This document shows, one piece after another, positions 45,923 through 54,229 of a stretch of DNA of 64,000 bases. The stretch is from Mesorhizobium ciceri WSM4083 (GTDB taxonomy: Bacteria; Pseudomonadota; Alphaproteobacteria; Rhizobiales; Rhizobiaceae), in assembly GCF_000519305.1 (NCBI RefSeq), contig NZ_JAFG01000004.1:62001-126000 (forward strand). Reading direction: 5' to 3'. Every line of letters begins with the position of its first letter. Positions within the stretch are counted from its first letter, which is position 1. Below the pieces are notes generated by a model. The model saw only the letters and a list, made by a program, of their open reading frames with translations, did no database searches and was not told the DNA's origin. Both the position numbers and the translations under genes were made by a program.

Positions 45923-46676
45923 GAAAAAACAAAGAGTTAGCGCATCCCGACTTCGGCGCTCCACCTGCCCCTCAAGCGAGATTACTCTCGTCCCCCGTCA
46001 GTCGGATGGGCGAATTTCTATTCGCCGTGCCTCTGTGACCGCCTGACAGCGATGCCTGTTGCACTGGACAGTAACCAGACGGTCTCAACCGGCCGCCTGA
46101 TGCCTTCATGCGTGCGCTCGCGGGCAGATTCCGGAAAACATCCCGACTGGTACGCGCGTCCCGCTCAGCGGAGGCCAAAAAAGCTCAAGATCGCTATCAC
46201 GATGACCACAGCTCCAACGAGCCAAATGATATTGTTCATGATTTCTCTCCTGTTGCCTGGGGGAAGCCCGCGCCTCTGGCAGAGAACGCGGGCCGACCAG
46301 CCTTTGCCGACTGATCTTCAGCAGACACCAAATCGTGATCCTGGCTGCGAGAAATAAACCGTCAGGCACGCCTAATGTTCCGTCGTGGCGTTCTATGATC
46401 ATGGGCGCCGGCATCATCACCACGACAGCGCTGCCGTGACGGGCTCCGTCCTAACCCATCGGCACCATCCCGCGGTGATCGAACGACGGTACGAACGCAG
46501 GGATCCGGCCAAGATTCTTGATGGGGTTCGAGTTTGGATGGGAGTGGGGCCACGAGAGGCCTCTTGGCACGCGTCCCGATCATGTGCCCACGACCAGACT
46601 TAGGTCCGGCCCTTACCCGACCGAAGTCCAGGTTGGAAACGCTTGCCCTTGCCCCAAATTCGGGTGGCGGGAAAAA
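45923..46676. other. Gene-poor region after tRNA-Pro
   Basis: About 750 bp with only one supportable gene, the minus-strand 24-codon peptide at 46165-46239. A dyad CCCGCG/CGCGGG lies near 46268-46296. Other open frames here lack ribosome sites and family features. The region could be a decayed insertion downstream of the tRNA, but no repeats or recombinase remnants support that. Confidence 0.45.
46165..46239 (-). CDS. 24-residue single-span membrane peptide
   Basis: A 25-codon gene reading MNNIIWLVGAVVIVIAILSF, then FGLR and a stop. Residues 4-20 form one hydrophobic helix with a short polar start and a basic C-terminus. A strong AGGAGAG ribosome site lies 6 bases upstream of the ATG, which with the clean hydrophobic pattern makes a real small membrane protein likely. 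Comparable tiny membrane peptides occur in rhizobia, but none has an established role that I can assign. It is monocistronic. Confidence 0.65.
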   Translation of the reverse strand: MNNIIWLVGAVVIVIAILSFFGLR

Positions 46677-46919
46677 ATGGTCAATGAAACTAAGAGCAGC
46701 AGCATGTCGAACCGTGAGACCAAAAGATCCCATGCCTTGAGCATGCGCATGACAGAGATCAAGGCCAGGATGCAGGAAGCCCAGATTACCGAAGACGAGA
46801 TGAAGACCTTCCAGAAGGTCGCGGCCATCATGGAGGGCCGCGAGGGCCGAATCGAGGTTGACGACCTGATTGCCGCTTCATTCCTCACCGACACGCAGCT
46901 GAACAGCCAGAAGCGTTAA
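46677..46919 (+). CDS. Hypothetical small charged protein
   Basis: An 80-residue hydrophilic protein with a predicted helical region MRMTEIKARMQEAQITEDEMKTF and an acidic C-terminal part (EGREGRIEVDDLIAASFL). No family recognised. ATG 46677 follows GGCGGG; an internal ATG at 46704 is possible, and the longer frame from 46518 is unconvincing. It is followed after 6 bp by the next gene, so the two probably form one operon. Confidence 0.6.
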   Translation: MVNETKSSSMSNRETKRSHALSMRMTEIKARMQEAQITEDEMKTFQKVAAIMEGREGRIEVDDLIAASFLTDTQLNSQKR

Positions 46920-46925
46920 GCGACC

Positions 46926-47369
46926 ATGCCGACGATTAGCAGACTTTTTGATTCCCCCGCCGATGCGGCGCGGGTTGCCAGCGACTTGGTGGCGGCCGGA
47001 ATTCCTCGCGTACAGATCGCGATCATCGGGCCTTACAATGACGAGGCGGGATACCTTCGGGTTTCCACTTTAGGATCGTTACTTGGCGCTGCCGCCGGCG
47101 TGTTGGCCTGCCTGAGCGCCGTTGCGGCCTATGGCACCAATCCTGTTGCTGCGAGCGTATTGCCAACAGCGGTGGCTGGCGCGGTCTGTGGCGGCGTTGC
47201 CGGCGGTCTGTTTGGAACGTTCGCCATGGCCGCCATGAAGTCGGATGATCAGGCGGTTGCCGAGGGGGTGGTTCTGGTGACGGCGCATGTCGATGAAAAT
47301 GACGCCGACATCGCTCAGACAGTGCTCGGCGGGCGCCCCCCGTCGGCGCTCGTGGCCGAAGCAGCGTAG
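46926..47369 (+). CDS. Glycine-zipper membrane protein with YflT-like stress domain
   Basis: A 147-residue protein. Residues 1-40 (ISRLFDSPADAARVASDLVA, then AGIPRVQIAII) resemble the heat-induced general-stress YflT domain. Residues 48-105 hold two Gly/Ala-rich hydrophobic segments (SLLGAAAGVLACLSAVAAYG, AVCGGVAGGLFGTFAMAAM). The last 40 residues are a soluble VTAHVDENDADIAQTVLGG segment. Likely a membrane protein induced in stress, of unknown action. It lies 6 bp after the small charged protein gene. Confidence 0.65.
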   Translation: MPTISRLFDSPADAARVASDLVAAGIPRVQIAIIGPYNDEAGYLRVSTLGSLLGAAAGVLACLSAVAAYGTNPVAASVLPTAVAGAVCGGVAGGLFGTFAMAAMKSDDQAVAEGVVLVTAHVDENDADIAQTVLGGRPPSALVAEAA

Positions 47370-47371
47370 GA

Positions 47372-47412
47372 AAGGCCGCCCGACGTCGCCGGGGCGGGCC
47401 CTCTCCGTTTAC
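47372..47412 (+). terminator. Possible terminator after the glycine-zipper gene
   Basis: An imperfect GC-rich stem (GGCCGCCC pairing with GGGCGGGCC, one bulge) directly after the stop, followed by CTCTCCGTTT. The T tract is short, so termination is only possible. Confidence 0.35.
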
Positions 47413-47593
47413 CAGCGATGGAACCCAACACGCGCCAGATAGCAATTCGAGTGACTGAAATGTTCCTGCGTCGGCCGAAAATGCCGGGCCCAGTGGCAGG
47501 TTCCTTCGCGGCCGCATATTTTGACGAAAAGGTGCGTCGGCTTTAGGGTCGATGGACCTGATGGAAAGAGTGAAACGGCGGCCCGAGTGCGAC

Positions 47594-47938
47594 ATGAATT
47601 TGAATTCAACCACAGCCCGGCCCTTGATCCTTGTGATGACGCTGGTTCTCGTTGCTGGCTGTTCATCGCTCGGCAGAACCGTCGATCCAGCGAAATACGA
47701 TTCGATGACATGCACCGACCTCAACAGTGCGATGGGAGACGTCGCCCGTGACATCTCGCAAACGGCAATCACGCGCGGCAAGGTCACCAACACCAATGTT
47801 CCACGCTGGCTGCTCGGCGGCTCACGCGTGAAGACGGCGGTGGCCAACCGCGAAACAGCCAGGATCGACCGGCTTAAGCAGCAACAGGATGCCATTGCCG
47901 CTGTGCGAGCGCGCAAGTGCCCGAGGTCCGCGAATTGA
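47594..47938 (+). CDS. Small outer-membrane lipoprotein
   Basis: A 114-residue lipoprotein. The signal peptide (residues 1-22) ends in lipobox LVAGC at SSLGRTVDP. The mature part is helical and basic, with two further Cys residues (MTCTDLN and KCPRSAN) that may pair. No family with known function is recognised; it resembles small rhizobial lipoproteins. I start at ATG 47594 so that the signal peptide begins the protein; an in-frame start at 47552 would add a charged leader. It is convergent with the opp operon. Confidence 0.68.
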   Translation: MNLNSTTARPLILVMTLVLVAGCSSLGRTVDPAKYDSMTCTDLNSAMGDVARDISQTAITRGKVTNTNVPRWLLGGSRVKTAVANRETARIDRLKQQQDAIAAVRARKCPRSAN

Positions 47939-47971
47939 GCGGACAGCCAATGCCTCGGTGCCGAGCCCGGT

Positions 47972-49606
47972 TCAGGCGCTCAGCCGAAATCGCGTCACGT
48001 CGATCGCGGCGGCCATCAGGGTCTGCGTGTAGGCGTGCTGCGGATTGCTGAAGATCGCCTCGGTCGGCCCTTCCTCGACGATCTTGCCCTGTTTCATGAC
48101 GATGATGTAGTCGGCCATGGCGCGCACGACGGACAGATCATGGCTGATGAAAAGATAGGACAATTCGTGGTCCGCCTGCAGCTTGCGCAGCAGTTCGACG
48201 ATCTGTTTCTGCACAGAGCGATCGAGCGCCGAGGTCGGCTCATCCAAGACCACCAGCCTGGGCTTCAGGATCATGGCGCGAGCAATGGCAATGCGCTGCC
48301 GCTGGCCGCCCGAGAATTCGTGCGGGTAGCGATTACGTGCGTTGGGGTCGAGGCCGACCTCGCGCAAGGCCTCGACCGCGCGTTGATCACGCTGCTTGCC
48401 TGAAAGATCAGGCTCATGCACCAGAAGTCCTTCAGTGATGACCTGGCCAACGGTCATGCGCGGCGACAGCGAGCCGAACGGGTCCTGGAAGACGAGCTGC
48501 ATCTGGCGCCGCAGCGGCCGCATCGCCTGCCGGTCGGCTTGGGAAATGTCGCGATCGCCGAAACGGATGAGCCCGTCGCTCGGCAACAGCCGCAGCAAGG
48601 CGCGGCCGAGGGTCGACTTGCCCGAGCCGGATTCACCGACGATGCCGATGGTCTGGTTGCGCTGCAGCCGGATGGAGATGTGATCGACGGCACGCAGCAT
48701 CAGCGGTTCACCAGCAAGAAACCCGCCGCCGATCCTGAACGTCACTTCGACATTCCTGCCTTCGAGCAGCACTGGGGCATTGGCGGGCGGCGGCGCCTTG
48801 CTGCCGGTCGGCTCGGCCGCCAGCAGCATTTTCGTGTAGGCATGCTGTGGGTTGGCGAAGATCGCCTCCGCCTCCCCCTCCTCGACAACCTCGCCCTGGC
48901 GCATGACATAGACCCGGTCGGCAAAACGGCGGACGATGCCAAGATCGTGGGTGATGAAGACGATCGCCATGCCGAGCTTGCGCTGCAATTCGGCCAGAAG
49001 CATCAGGATCTGCGCCTGTATGGTCACGTCGAGCGCCGTCGTCGGCTCGTCGGCGATCAATATGTCAGGGTCGTTGGCGAGCGCCATGGCGATCATCACA
49101 CGCTGGCGCTGGCCACCCGACATTTCGTGCGGATAGGATTTCATCCGCCGCTCGGGATCGGGAATATGCACCAGCCGCAGCAGGTTGAGCGCCTCTTCAC
49201 GCGCCTCGGCGGCATTCAGGCCCCGATGCCGGCGGATCGGTTCGATCAACTGGTTGCCGATCGAATAGAGCGGATCGAGCGAAGTCATCGGCTCCTGGAA
49301 GATCATGCTGATCTTGCGGCCACGGACCTTGTTGAGTTCGGATTTGCTGAGCGTCAGAAGATTGCGGCCGCGATAGTCGACGTGACCTGTCGCCTCGCCG
49401 TTCGATGCCAGCAGGCTCATCGCCGCCATCATCGTCTGGCTTTTGCCGGACCCGGATTCACCAACCACGGCAACGGTCTCGCCCGCATTGACGTGGATGC
49501 TGATGCCCTTCACCGCCTCGACGGCGCCGTCGAGCGTGCGGAAGCGGACACGCAAATCCTTGACGCTGAGGATCGTTTCGGAAGCAGCCATCTCAGCGAT
49601 CCCCAT
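47972..49606 (-). CDS. Oligopeptide ABC importer, fused twin ATPase (OppD-OppF type)
   Basis: A 544-residue protein holding two complete ABC ATPase domains. Domain 1: Walker [11 protein letters not shown], signature MSGGQRQR, Walker B ILIADEP. Domain 2: [29 protein letters not shown]. Each is followed by an oligopeptide-transporter C-terminal region ([28 protein letters not shown]). It energises uptake by the permeases encoded upstream. ATG 49606 lies 3 bp after the oppC stop; ATG 49591 is also possible. The longer frame upstream overlaps oppC and was rejected. Fused D-F proteins are known from the Yej/Opp group. Confidence 0.9.
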   Translation of the reverse strand: MGIAEMAASETILSVKDLRVRFRTLDGAVEAVKGISIHVNAGETVAVVGESGSGKSQTMMAAMSLLASNGEATGHVDYRGRNLLTLSKSELNKVRGRKISMIFQEPMTSLDPLYSIGNQLIEPIRRHRGLNAAEAREEALNLLRLVHIPDPERRMKSYPHEMSGGQRQRVMIAMALANDPDILIADEPTTALDVTIQAQILMLLAELQRKLGMAIVFITHDLGIVRRFADRVYVMRQGEVVEEGEAEAIFANPQHAYTKMLLAAEPTGSKAPPPANAPVLLEGRNVEVTFRIGGGFLAGEPLMLRAVDHISIRLQRNQTIGIVGESGSGKSTLGRALLRLLPSDGLIRFGDRDISQADRQAMRPLRRQMQLVFQDPFGSLSPRMTVGQVITEGLLVHEPDLSGKQRDQRAVEALREVGLDPNARNRYPHEFSGGQRQRIAIARAMILKPRLVVLDEPTSALDRSVQKQIVELLRKLQADHELSYLFISHDLSVVRAMADYIIVMKQGKIVEEGPTEAIFSNPQHAYTQTLMAAAIDVTRFRLSA

Positions 49607-49608
49607 CT

Positions 49609-50733
49609 TTATCGATCTCTCGGGTCCAATGCGTCGCGCAGGCCGTCGCCGACGAAGTTTAGCGCGAACAGCGTTGAGACGAGGAAGAAGGCGGGAAACA
49701 GGAGCAGCCAGTTGGCGGTGCCGATGTTCTTGGCGCCGACCGAGATCAGCACGCCCCAGCTGGTCATGGGCTCCTGCACGCCGAGGCCGAGAAACGACAG
49801 GAAGCTTTCCAGGATGATGACCTGAGGCACCAGCAGCGTCATGTAGATCACCACCGGGCCGAGCAGGTTGGGGATGACGTGGCGCAGCAGGATGCCGCGC
49901 TGGCCGACGCCCATGGCTTCCGCCGCCTGGACATATTCCTGCCGGCGGATCGACAGCGCCTGGCCGCGCACGATGCGCGCCATGTCGAGCCACAGCACGG
50001 CGCCGACCGCCAGGAACATCAGCACGAAGTTGCGGCCGAAGAACACCACCAGCATGATGACGAAGAAGATGAAGGGCAAGGAATAGAGCACGTCGACGAT
50101 GCGCATCATCACCTCGTCGACCTTGCCGCCGGCAAAGCCTGCAGCGGCCCCGTAGACCACGCCGATCATCACCGCCACGACGCCCGCGAGCAGGCCGATG
50201 GCCAGCGATATGCGCCCGGCCATCAGCGTGCGCGAGAGAAGATCGCGGCCCGTGTTATCGGTGCCGAACAGGAAATATTGCTGCTTGATCGAGGCGCTCA
50301 TCGTCACTTCGAGACCATCGGACGACTTGCTCTCGATCTTGGTGTCGTCAAAGGCATCGGAACGGTCGAGATAGCGGATGTTGCGATCATCGATCGGCCT
50401 GGTCGACGTGACGGTGACAAAGACCTGGTTGCCTTCCTGCCGCCATTCCTTGATGTCGACCCGCATGCGCTTGATCGCTTCGGTGAGCGCCGTCTCGATC
50501 ATGTCGGCCTTCGGATAGGCTGACAGGCTTGGCGGCGTGCGCACATAGTCGGCATAGATGGTGGTGTATTGATGCGGCACGAACCACGGCCCGAACACGC
50601 TGACAACACCGATCAGGGCAAGGTAGTACAGGCTGAACATGGCGGCGCGATTGGCCTTGAGCCGCGCCCAGGCATCCCCCCAGAGCGAACGGCCGATGAC
50701 GGTGGGGGCGGCTGTGGCTGCGATGTCAGTCAT
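49609..50733 (-). CDS. Oligopeptide ABC importer permease (OppC-type)
   Basis: A 374-residue inner-membrane permease with an N-terminal helix, a large periplasmic insert (about residues 50-150, with TSTRPIDDRNIRYLDRSDAF) and five C-terminal helices. The EAA loop reads QAAEAMGVGQRGILLRHVIP. The large insert after helix 1 is typical of YejE/OppC-like proteins. It overlaps oppB by 8 bp, and the fused ATPase gene follows immediately. Confidence 0.9.
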   Translation of the reverse strand: MTDIAATAAPTVIGRSLWGDAWARLKANRAAMFSLYYLALIGVVSVFGPWFVPHQYTTIYADYVRTPPSLSAYPKADMIETALTEAIKRMRVDIKEWRQEGNQVFVTVTSTRPIDDRNIRYLDRSDAFDDTKIESKSSDGLEVTMSASIKQQYFLFGTDNTGRDLLSRTLMAGRISLAIGLLAGVVAVMIGVVYGAAAGFAGGKVDEVMMRIVDVLYSLPFIFFVIMLVVFFGRNFVLMFLAVGAVLWLDMARIVRGQALSIRRQEYVQAAEAMGVGQRGILLRHVIPNLLGPVVIYMTLLVPQVIILESFLSFLGLGVQEPMTSWGVLISVGAKNIGTANWLLLFPAFFLVSTLFALNFVGDGLRDALDPRDR

Positions 50734-51649
50734 AGCGCACCCTCGGATCGACGACCGCATACATGACGTCGACGATCAGGTTGAAGACAATGGTAAAGAT
50801 GGCGATCACCACCACCGTTCCCATCACCAGCGTGTAGTCACGATTGAGCGCGGCATCGACGAAATAGCGGCCAACGCCTGGAATGGAGAAGATCGTCTCG
50901 ACGATGACCGAGCCGGTCAGCAGTGCCGCCGCCGCCGGACCGGTGAAGGAGACGATCGGCAGGATGGCGCCGCGCAGCGCGTGCTTGACCACCACCGACC
51001 AGTCGGACAGGCCGAGCGCGCGCGCCGTGCGGATGTGGTGGGACCGCAAGGATTCGATCATCGAGCCACGCATCAGCCGGGCGACGATGGCGATCTGCGG
51101 CAGAGCGAGCGTCAGCACCGGACCGACCTTGTTGATGAAAGCGCCATCGCCCCACCCACCGATCGGCAACAGCCTCCAGGTCAGCCCGAACAGGAGCTGG
51201 ATCACAGGCGCAATGACAAAAGTGGGGATGGTGCTGCCGGCGGTGGCCAGCGCAATCACCGTATAGTCGCCAAGCTTGTTCTGGTTCAGTGCCGCAATGG
51301 TGCCGAGCACGCAACCGAGCAACAGCGCCAGGACGAGTGCCGAGGCACCGAGCTGGACCGAAATGGGCAGGCCCTTGGCGAAGAGTTCGGTGACGGTGAA
51401 GTCCGGCATGTTGTAGCTCGGGCCGAAATTGCCGCGCAGCAGATTGCCGAGATAATGGACGAATTGCAGCCAGAGCGGGTCGTTGAGGCCGAATTGGGCT
51501 TCGAGATTGGCCTTGATCTCGGGGCTCAGCCCCCGCTCCTGGTTGAATGGGCCGCCTGGCGCGACGCGCATCAGGAAAAACGCCATGGTCACGATGACGA
51601 ACAGCGTCGGGATGGCGGTCAGAAGCCGCCGTAATACGTATCGCAGCAT
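50726..51649 (-). CDS. Oligopeptide ABC importer permease (OppB-type)
   Basis: A 307-residue permease starting MLRYVLRRLLTAIPTLFVIV, the hallmark of OppB/DppB proteins. It has about six transmembrane helices and an EAA loop RTARALGLSDWSVVVKHALR. It pairs with the OppC-type subunit encoded downstream, with which it overlaps by 8 bp. A 160-bp gap holding a structured repeat separates it from the binding protein gene upstream, which may set the higher level of the binding protein. Confidence 0.92.
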   Translation of the reverse strand: MLRYVLRRLLTAIPTLFVIVTMAFFLMRVAPGGPFNQERGLSPEIKANLEAQFGLNDPLWLQFVHYLGNLLRGNFGPSYNMPDFTVTELFAKGLPISVQLGASALVLALLLGCVLGTIAALNQNKLGDYTVIALATAGSTIPTFVIAPVIQLLFGLTWRLLPIGGWGDGAFINKVGPVLTLALPQIAIVARLMRGSMIESLRSHHIRTARALGLSDWSVVVKHALRGAILPIVSFTGPAAAALLTGSVIVETIFSIPGVGRYFVDAALNRDYTLVMGTVVVIAIFTIVFNLIVDVMYAVVDPRVRYD

Positions 51650-51665
51650 CGGTGCCCCGCTTGAT

Positions 51666-51745
51666 CCAGAGCCGCGCGCGTCCAGTTGGACGACGCGCTC
51701 TAGCTTTCAAATCTTCGCACCGACATGCCGAAAATCGATTCCGGT
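51666..51745. repeat. Structured intergenic repeat between oppA and oppB
   Basis: A stem GCGCGTCC/GGAC-GA-CGCGC (about 51671-51695, loop AGTT) and a tail ending CTCTAGCTTTCAAATC and CCGGTTCCCGGGCC. It has the form of the rhizobial CGCGCTCTAG-containing mosaic repeats. In the opp message it could reduce read-through from oppA into oppB. Similarity to other copies in this window is partial. Confidence 0.45.
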
Positions 51746-51812
51746 TCCCGGGCCGATGCGATGGCAAACCAGCACCGCCGCGCATTGAGTTGCGCGGCGG
51801 CCCGGCTAAGGA

Positions 51813-53405
51813 TCAGTCCTTGCTGATGAAGCGGGACGGATGGATGTCCATCACATTGTCGTCGAAGCCATGCAGCTTCGAGGAAACGATGTCGTGGAAG
51901 CTGTAGTAGAGAAGCGGAATGTTACCGACGTCATCGACAAGGATGCGCTCGGCCTCAGTGAGGTCCTTCATGCGCTCTTCCGGCTTGCCGCCGGCAGCCG
52001 CAGCCTTGTCCATGGCCGCTTCATACGCCGGGCTGACATAGCTCGAATAGTTGTTGCCGCTGGCCTTGCGGGTGATGCCGAGGAAGGTCTCCGGATCCTT
52101 GTAGTCGGCGATCCAGGCGGCACGCGCCACGTCGTAGTCGCCCTTCTGCTCGAGGAAGGAGTAGTGGGTCTTGGTGTCGGTGTTGACCAGCGAGACGTCG
52201 ACGCCGAGCGGCTTCAACTGTTCCTGGATGGCGACGGCCGTGTTCTTGTGGTTTTCCGAAGTGTTGTAGCGGATCTCCATCTTCAACGGATGCTCGGGCG
52301 TATAGCCGAGTTTCTCGAGGGTCTTCTTGGCAGCGTCCTCGCGGTCGATCTGCGACATGTCGGCATATTTGGCCATTGCCGGCGTGTAGCCCGCGATGCC
52401 CGGAGGCACCATCGAATAGCCAGGCAGCATCGAGTTCTGCCAGACCTTCTCGGCGAGGAAGTCGCGGTCGATCGCCATCGAGATGGCGTTGCGCAGTTCG
52501 ACATTGTCCCACGGCGCCTTGTCGGTCTTGATCGCATAATAATAGGTGCCGAGATAAGGTCCGACGCGGACCTGGTCGCCGAACTTGGTCTTGAGATCAG
52601 CGAGCTGTTCGGTCGGCAGGTCGCCGTAGCTGTCGAGTTCGCCGGCCTCGAACCGCTTCATCGCCGATGAGCGGTCTTCGGTCGGGATATAGTTGACGAC
52701 GTCCATCTTGACGGTCGCGGCGTCCCAGAATTTCGGATTCTTGACCAGCTTCATGTGGTCGTTGGGAATCCACTCGGCCAGCGTATAGGCGCCGTTCGAA
52801 ACGAGATTACCCGCCTTGATCCAGTCTGCGCCGAGCTTGTCGATCGAGGCCTTGTTGACCGGATAGGTGGCCTGGTGGGTCAGCATCTCCAGGAAGTAAG
52901 GCGTCGGCGCCTTGAGCGTGACTTCGAGGGTATTTGCGTCAAGTGCCTTGACGCCCATATCCTCCGGCTTGCCCTTCTTGGTGTTGACGTCCTCCGCACC
53001 CTTCACCGGGTACAGCATCGAGGCGTATTCGGCAGCGGTGGCCGGATCTTCCAGCCGACGAAACGAATAGACGAAGTCGTCCGCCGTCACCGGGCTGCCA
53101 TCCGACCAGAGGCCATCCTTGCGCAGCTTGAAGGTGTAGACAATGCCGTCGTCGGACACTGTCCAGCTTTCGGCCGCGCCCGGAATGAGGTTCGTCTTCT
53201 GGTCATGCATGACCAGACCCTGGAACAGGTCGCGTATGATATCCGCTTCGTAGACTGTCGAGGTCTTGTGCGGATCGACCGTCTCCGCTTCGGCGGCGCT
53301 GCCTCTGTTATAGACGGTCTCGGCGAAAGCCGGCGTGTAGAACGTGCCGGCGGCCAGCGCCATGGTCGTGGCGAGCACCGTCGCCTTCAGCATGTTTTTC
53401 AGCAT
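51813..53405 (-). CDS. Periplasmic oligopeptide-binding protein (OppA-type)
   Basis: A 530-residue SBP_bac_5 family binding protein. A Sec signal peptide is cut near AFA at residue 28 (MLKNMLKATVLATTMALAAG and on). It has family motifs SAAEAETVDPHKTSTVYEAD, the DLFQGLVMHD region and NAISMAIDRDFLAEKVWQNS. Length and motifs fit OppA of broad peptide specificity. It is the first gene of the minus-strand opp operon, with CAGGGAG before the start. Confidence 0.93.
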   Translation of the reverse strand: MLKNMLKATVLATTMALAAGTFYTPAFAETVYNRGSAAEAETVDPHKTSTVYEADIIRDLFQGLVMHDQKTNLIPGAAESWTVSDDGIVYTFKLRKDGLWSDGSPVTADDFVYSFRRLEDPATAAEYASMLYPVKGAEDVNTKKGKPEDMGVKALDANTLEVTLKAPTPYFLEMLTHQATYPVNKASIDKLGADWIKAGNLVSNGAYTLAEWIPNDHMKLVKNPKFWDAATVKMDVVNYIPTEDRSSAMKRFEAGELDSYGDLPTEQLADLKTKFGDQVRVGPYLGTYYYAIKTDKAPWDNVELRNAISMAIDRDFLAEKVWQNSMLPGYSMVPPGIAGYTPAMAKYADMSQIDREDAAKKTLEKLGYTPEHPLKMEIRYNTSENHKNTAVAIQEQLKPLGVDVSLVNTDTKTHYSFLEQKGDYDVARAAWIADYKDPETFLGITRKASGNNYSSYVSPAYEAAMDKAAAAGGKPEERMKDLTEAERILVDDVGNIPLLYYSFHDIVSSKLHGFDDNVMDIHPSRFISKD

Positions 53406-53773
53406 GAAGTTCTCCCTGTCGGCGCTGCCGTTGGCGCGCCTATTAAGTGTTGACGCCCCGGAGCCGATATCTGACCCCTTTGAGCGCGCCGCTGCTTCCC
53501 GTCCTGCGGCTCGTGCCCAGACACTAACGCGGAGAATTTTTATTTCAACAGACTCTCTGGGTCACCCAAAGTAAGGCGGACGAAAGCTATGGCGTGGCCG
53601 CTGAAACATCAGCCGAAACAGAAGCTTGACTTGGTTTTTTCACCTCGACGCCATTTTTCACCGCGAATCGGAGCCATGCCAGTTTGCCGGAATGTCTTAA
53701 TGCGTTCTTAAGCAACCTGGGGTTACATTATGAGTACCTTCTATATGGTTCGAACTTCAGACGCGTGGCGGCT
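53406..53773. other. Divergent intergenic region, oppA / tadE
   Basis: About 370 bp, more AT-rich than its surroundings. On the minus strand TTGAAA (53550-53545) could be a -35 element for oppA with a poor -10 box about 17 bases on. On the plus strand TTACATTATGAG and TCTATATGG upstream of tadE are possible -10 elements. No RNA gene or repeat is visible. Confidence 0.4.
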
Positions 53774-54229
53774 ATGAGTAACAGAGCAAGTAAATTGCCC
53801 AAAATCCGTCAATTAATGCGGAAATTTCAAGAAGAACACGGCACTTCCGCGGTCGAATTTGCCTTGCTTTCACCGATTTTCATTCTTCTTCTACTCGGAA
53901 TGGTTGCATATGGTATATACTTCGGCGCCGCCAACTCGATCCAACAGATCGCAGCGGATGCCGCCCGCACGGCAATTGCCGGGTTGAACCAGACCGAACG
54001 CCAGACGCTCGTAGCCAGCTTCGTCACCAACAATGCCGGCGGATATCCCTTCGTGGATGTCAGCAAGTTGACCTACCAGGCCAACGACAGCACGGCTGAT
54101 GGAAGCCAGTTCGTGGTGTCCATCCAGTACGACGCCCGCAACCTGCCGATCTGGAACCTTTTCCCGGGCATAGCCATGCCCGGTACCACGATCAAGCGCC
54201 AGTCAACGATCAGGGTCGGGGGCATTTGA
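53774..54229 (+). CDS. TadE-like pseudopilin
   Basis: A 151-residue protein with the TadE signature HGTSAVEFALLSPIFILLLL: a Glu five residues into a hydrophobic helix that follows a short charged leader, as in Flp minor pilins processed by TadV/CpaA. The C-terminal domain is small and soluble. It is immediately followed by a TadG-like gene (no gap). No other tad/cpa genes are present, so the secretion ATPase and platform must be encoded elsewhere. Confidence 0.85.
   Translation: MSNRASKLPKIRQLMRKFQEEHGTSAVEFALLSPIFILLLLGMVAYGIYFGAANSIQQIAADAARTAIAGLNQTERQTLVASFVTNNAGGYPFVDVSKLTYQANDSTADGSQFVVSIQYDARNLPIWNLFPGIAMPGTTIKRQSTIRVGGI

Noticed and set aside
46518-46676. Longer start for the small charged protein
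   Set aside because: No ribosome site and no protein-like composition; ATG 46677 has a better upstream context.
45846-46676. Prophage or integrative element at tRNA-Pro
   Set aside because: No integrase, no phage genes and no repeated tRNA end within the window.
49607-49993. N-terminal extension of the fused ATPase
   Set aside because: The open frame upstream of 49606 overlaps the oppC coding sequence in another frame and shows no domain.
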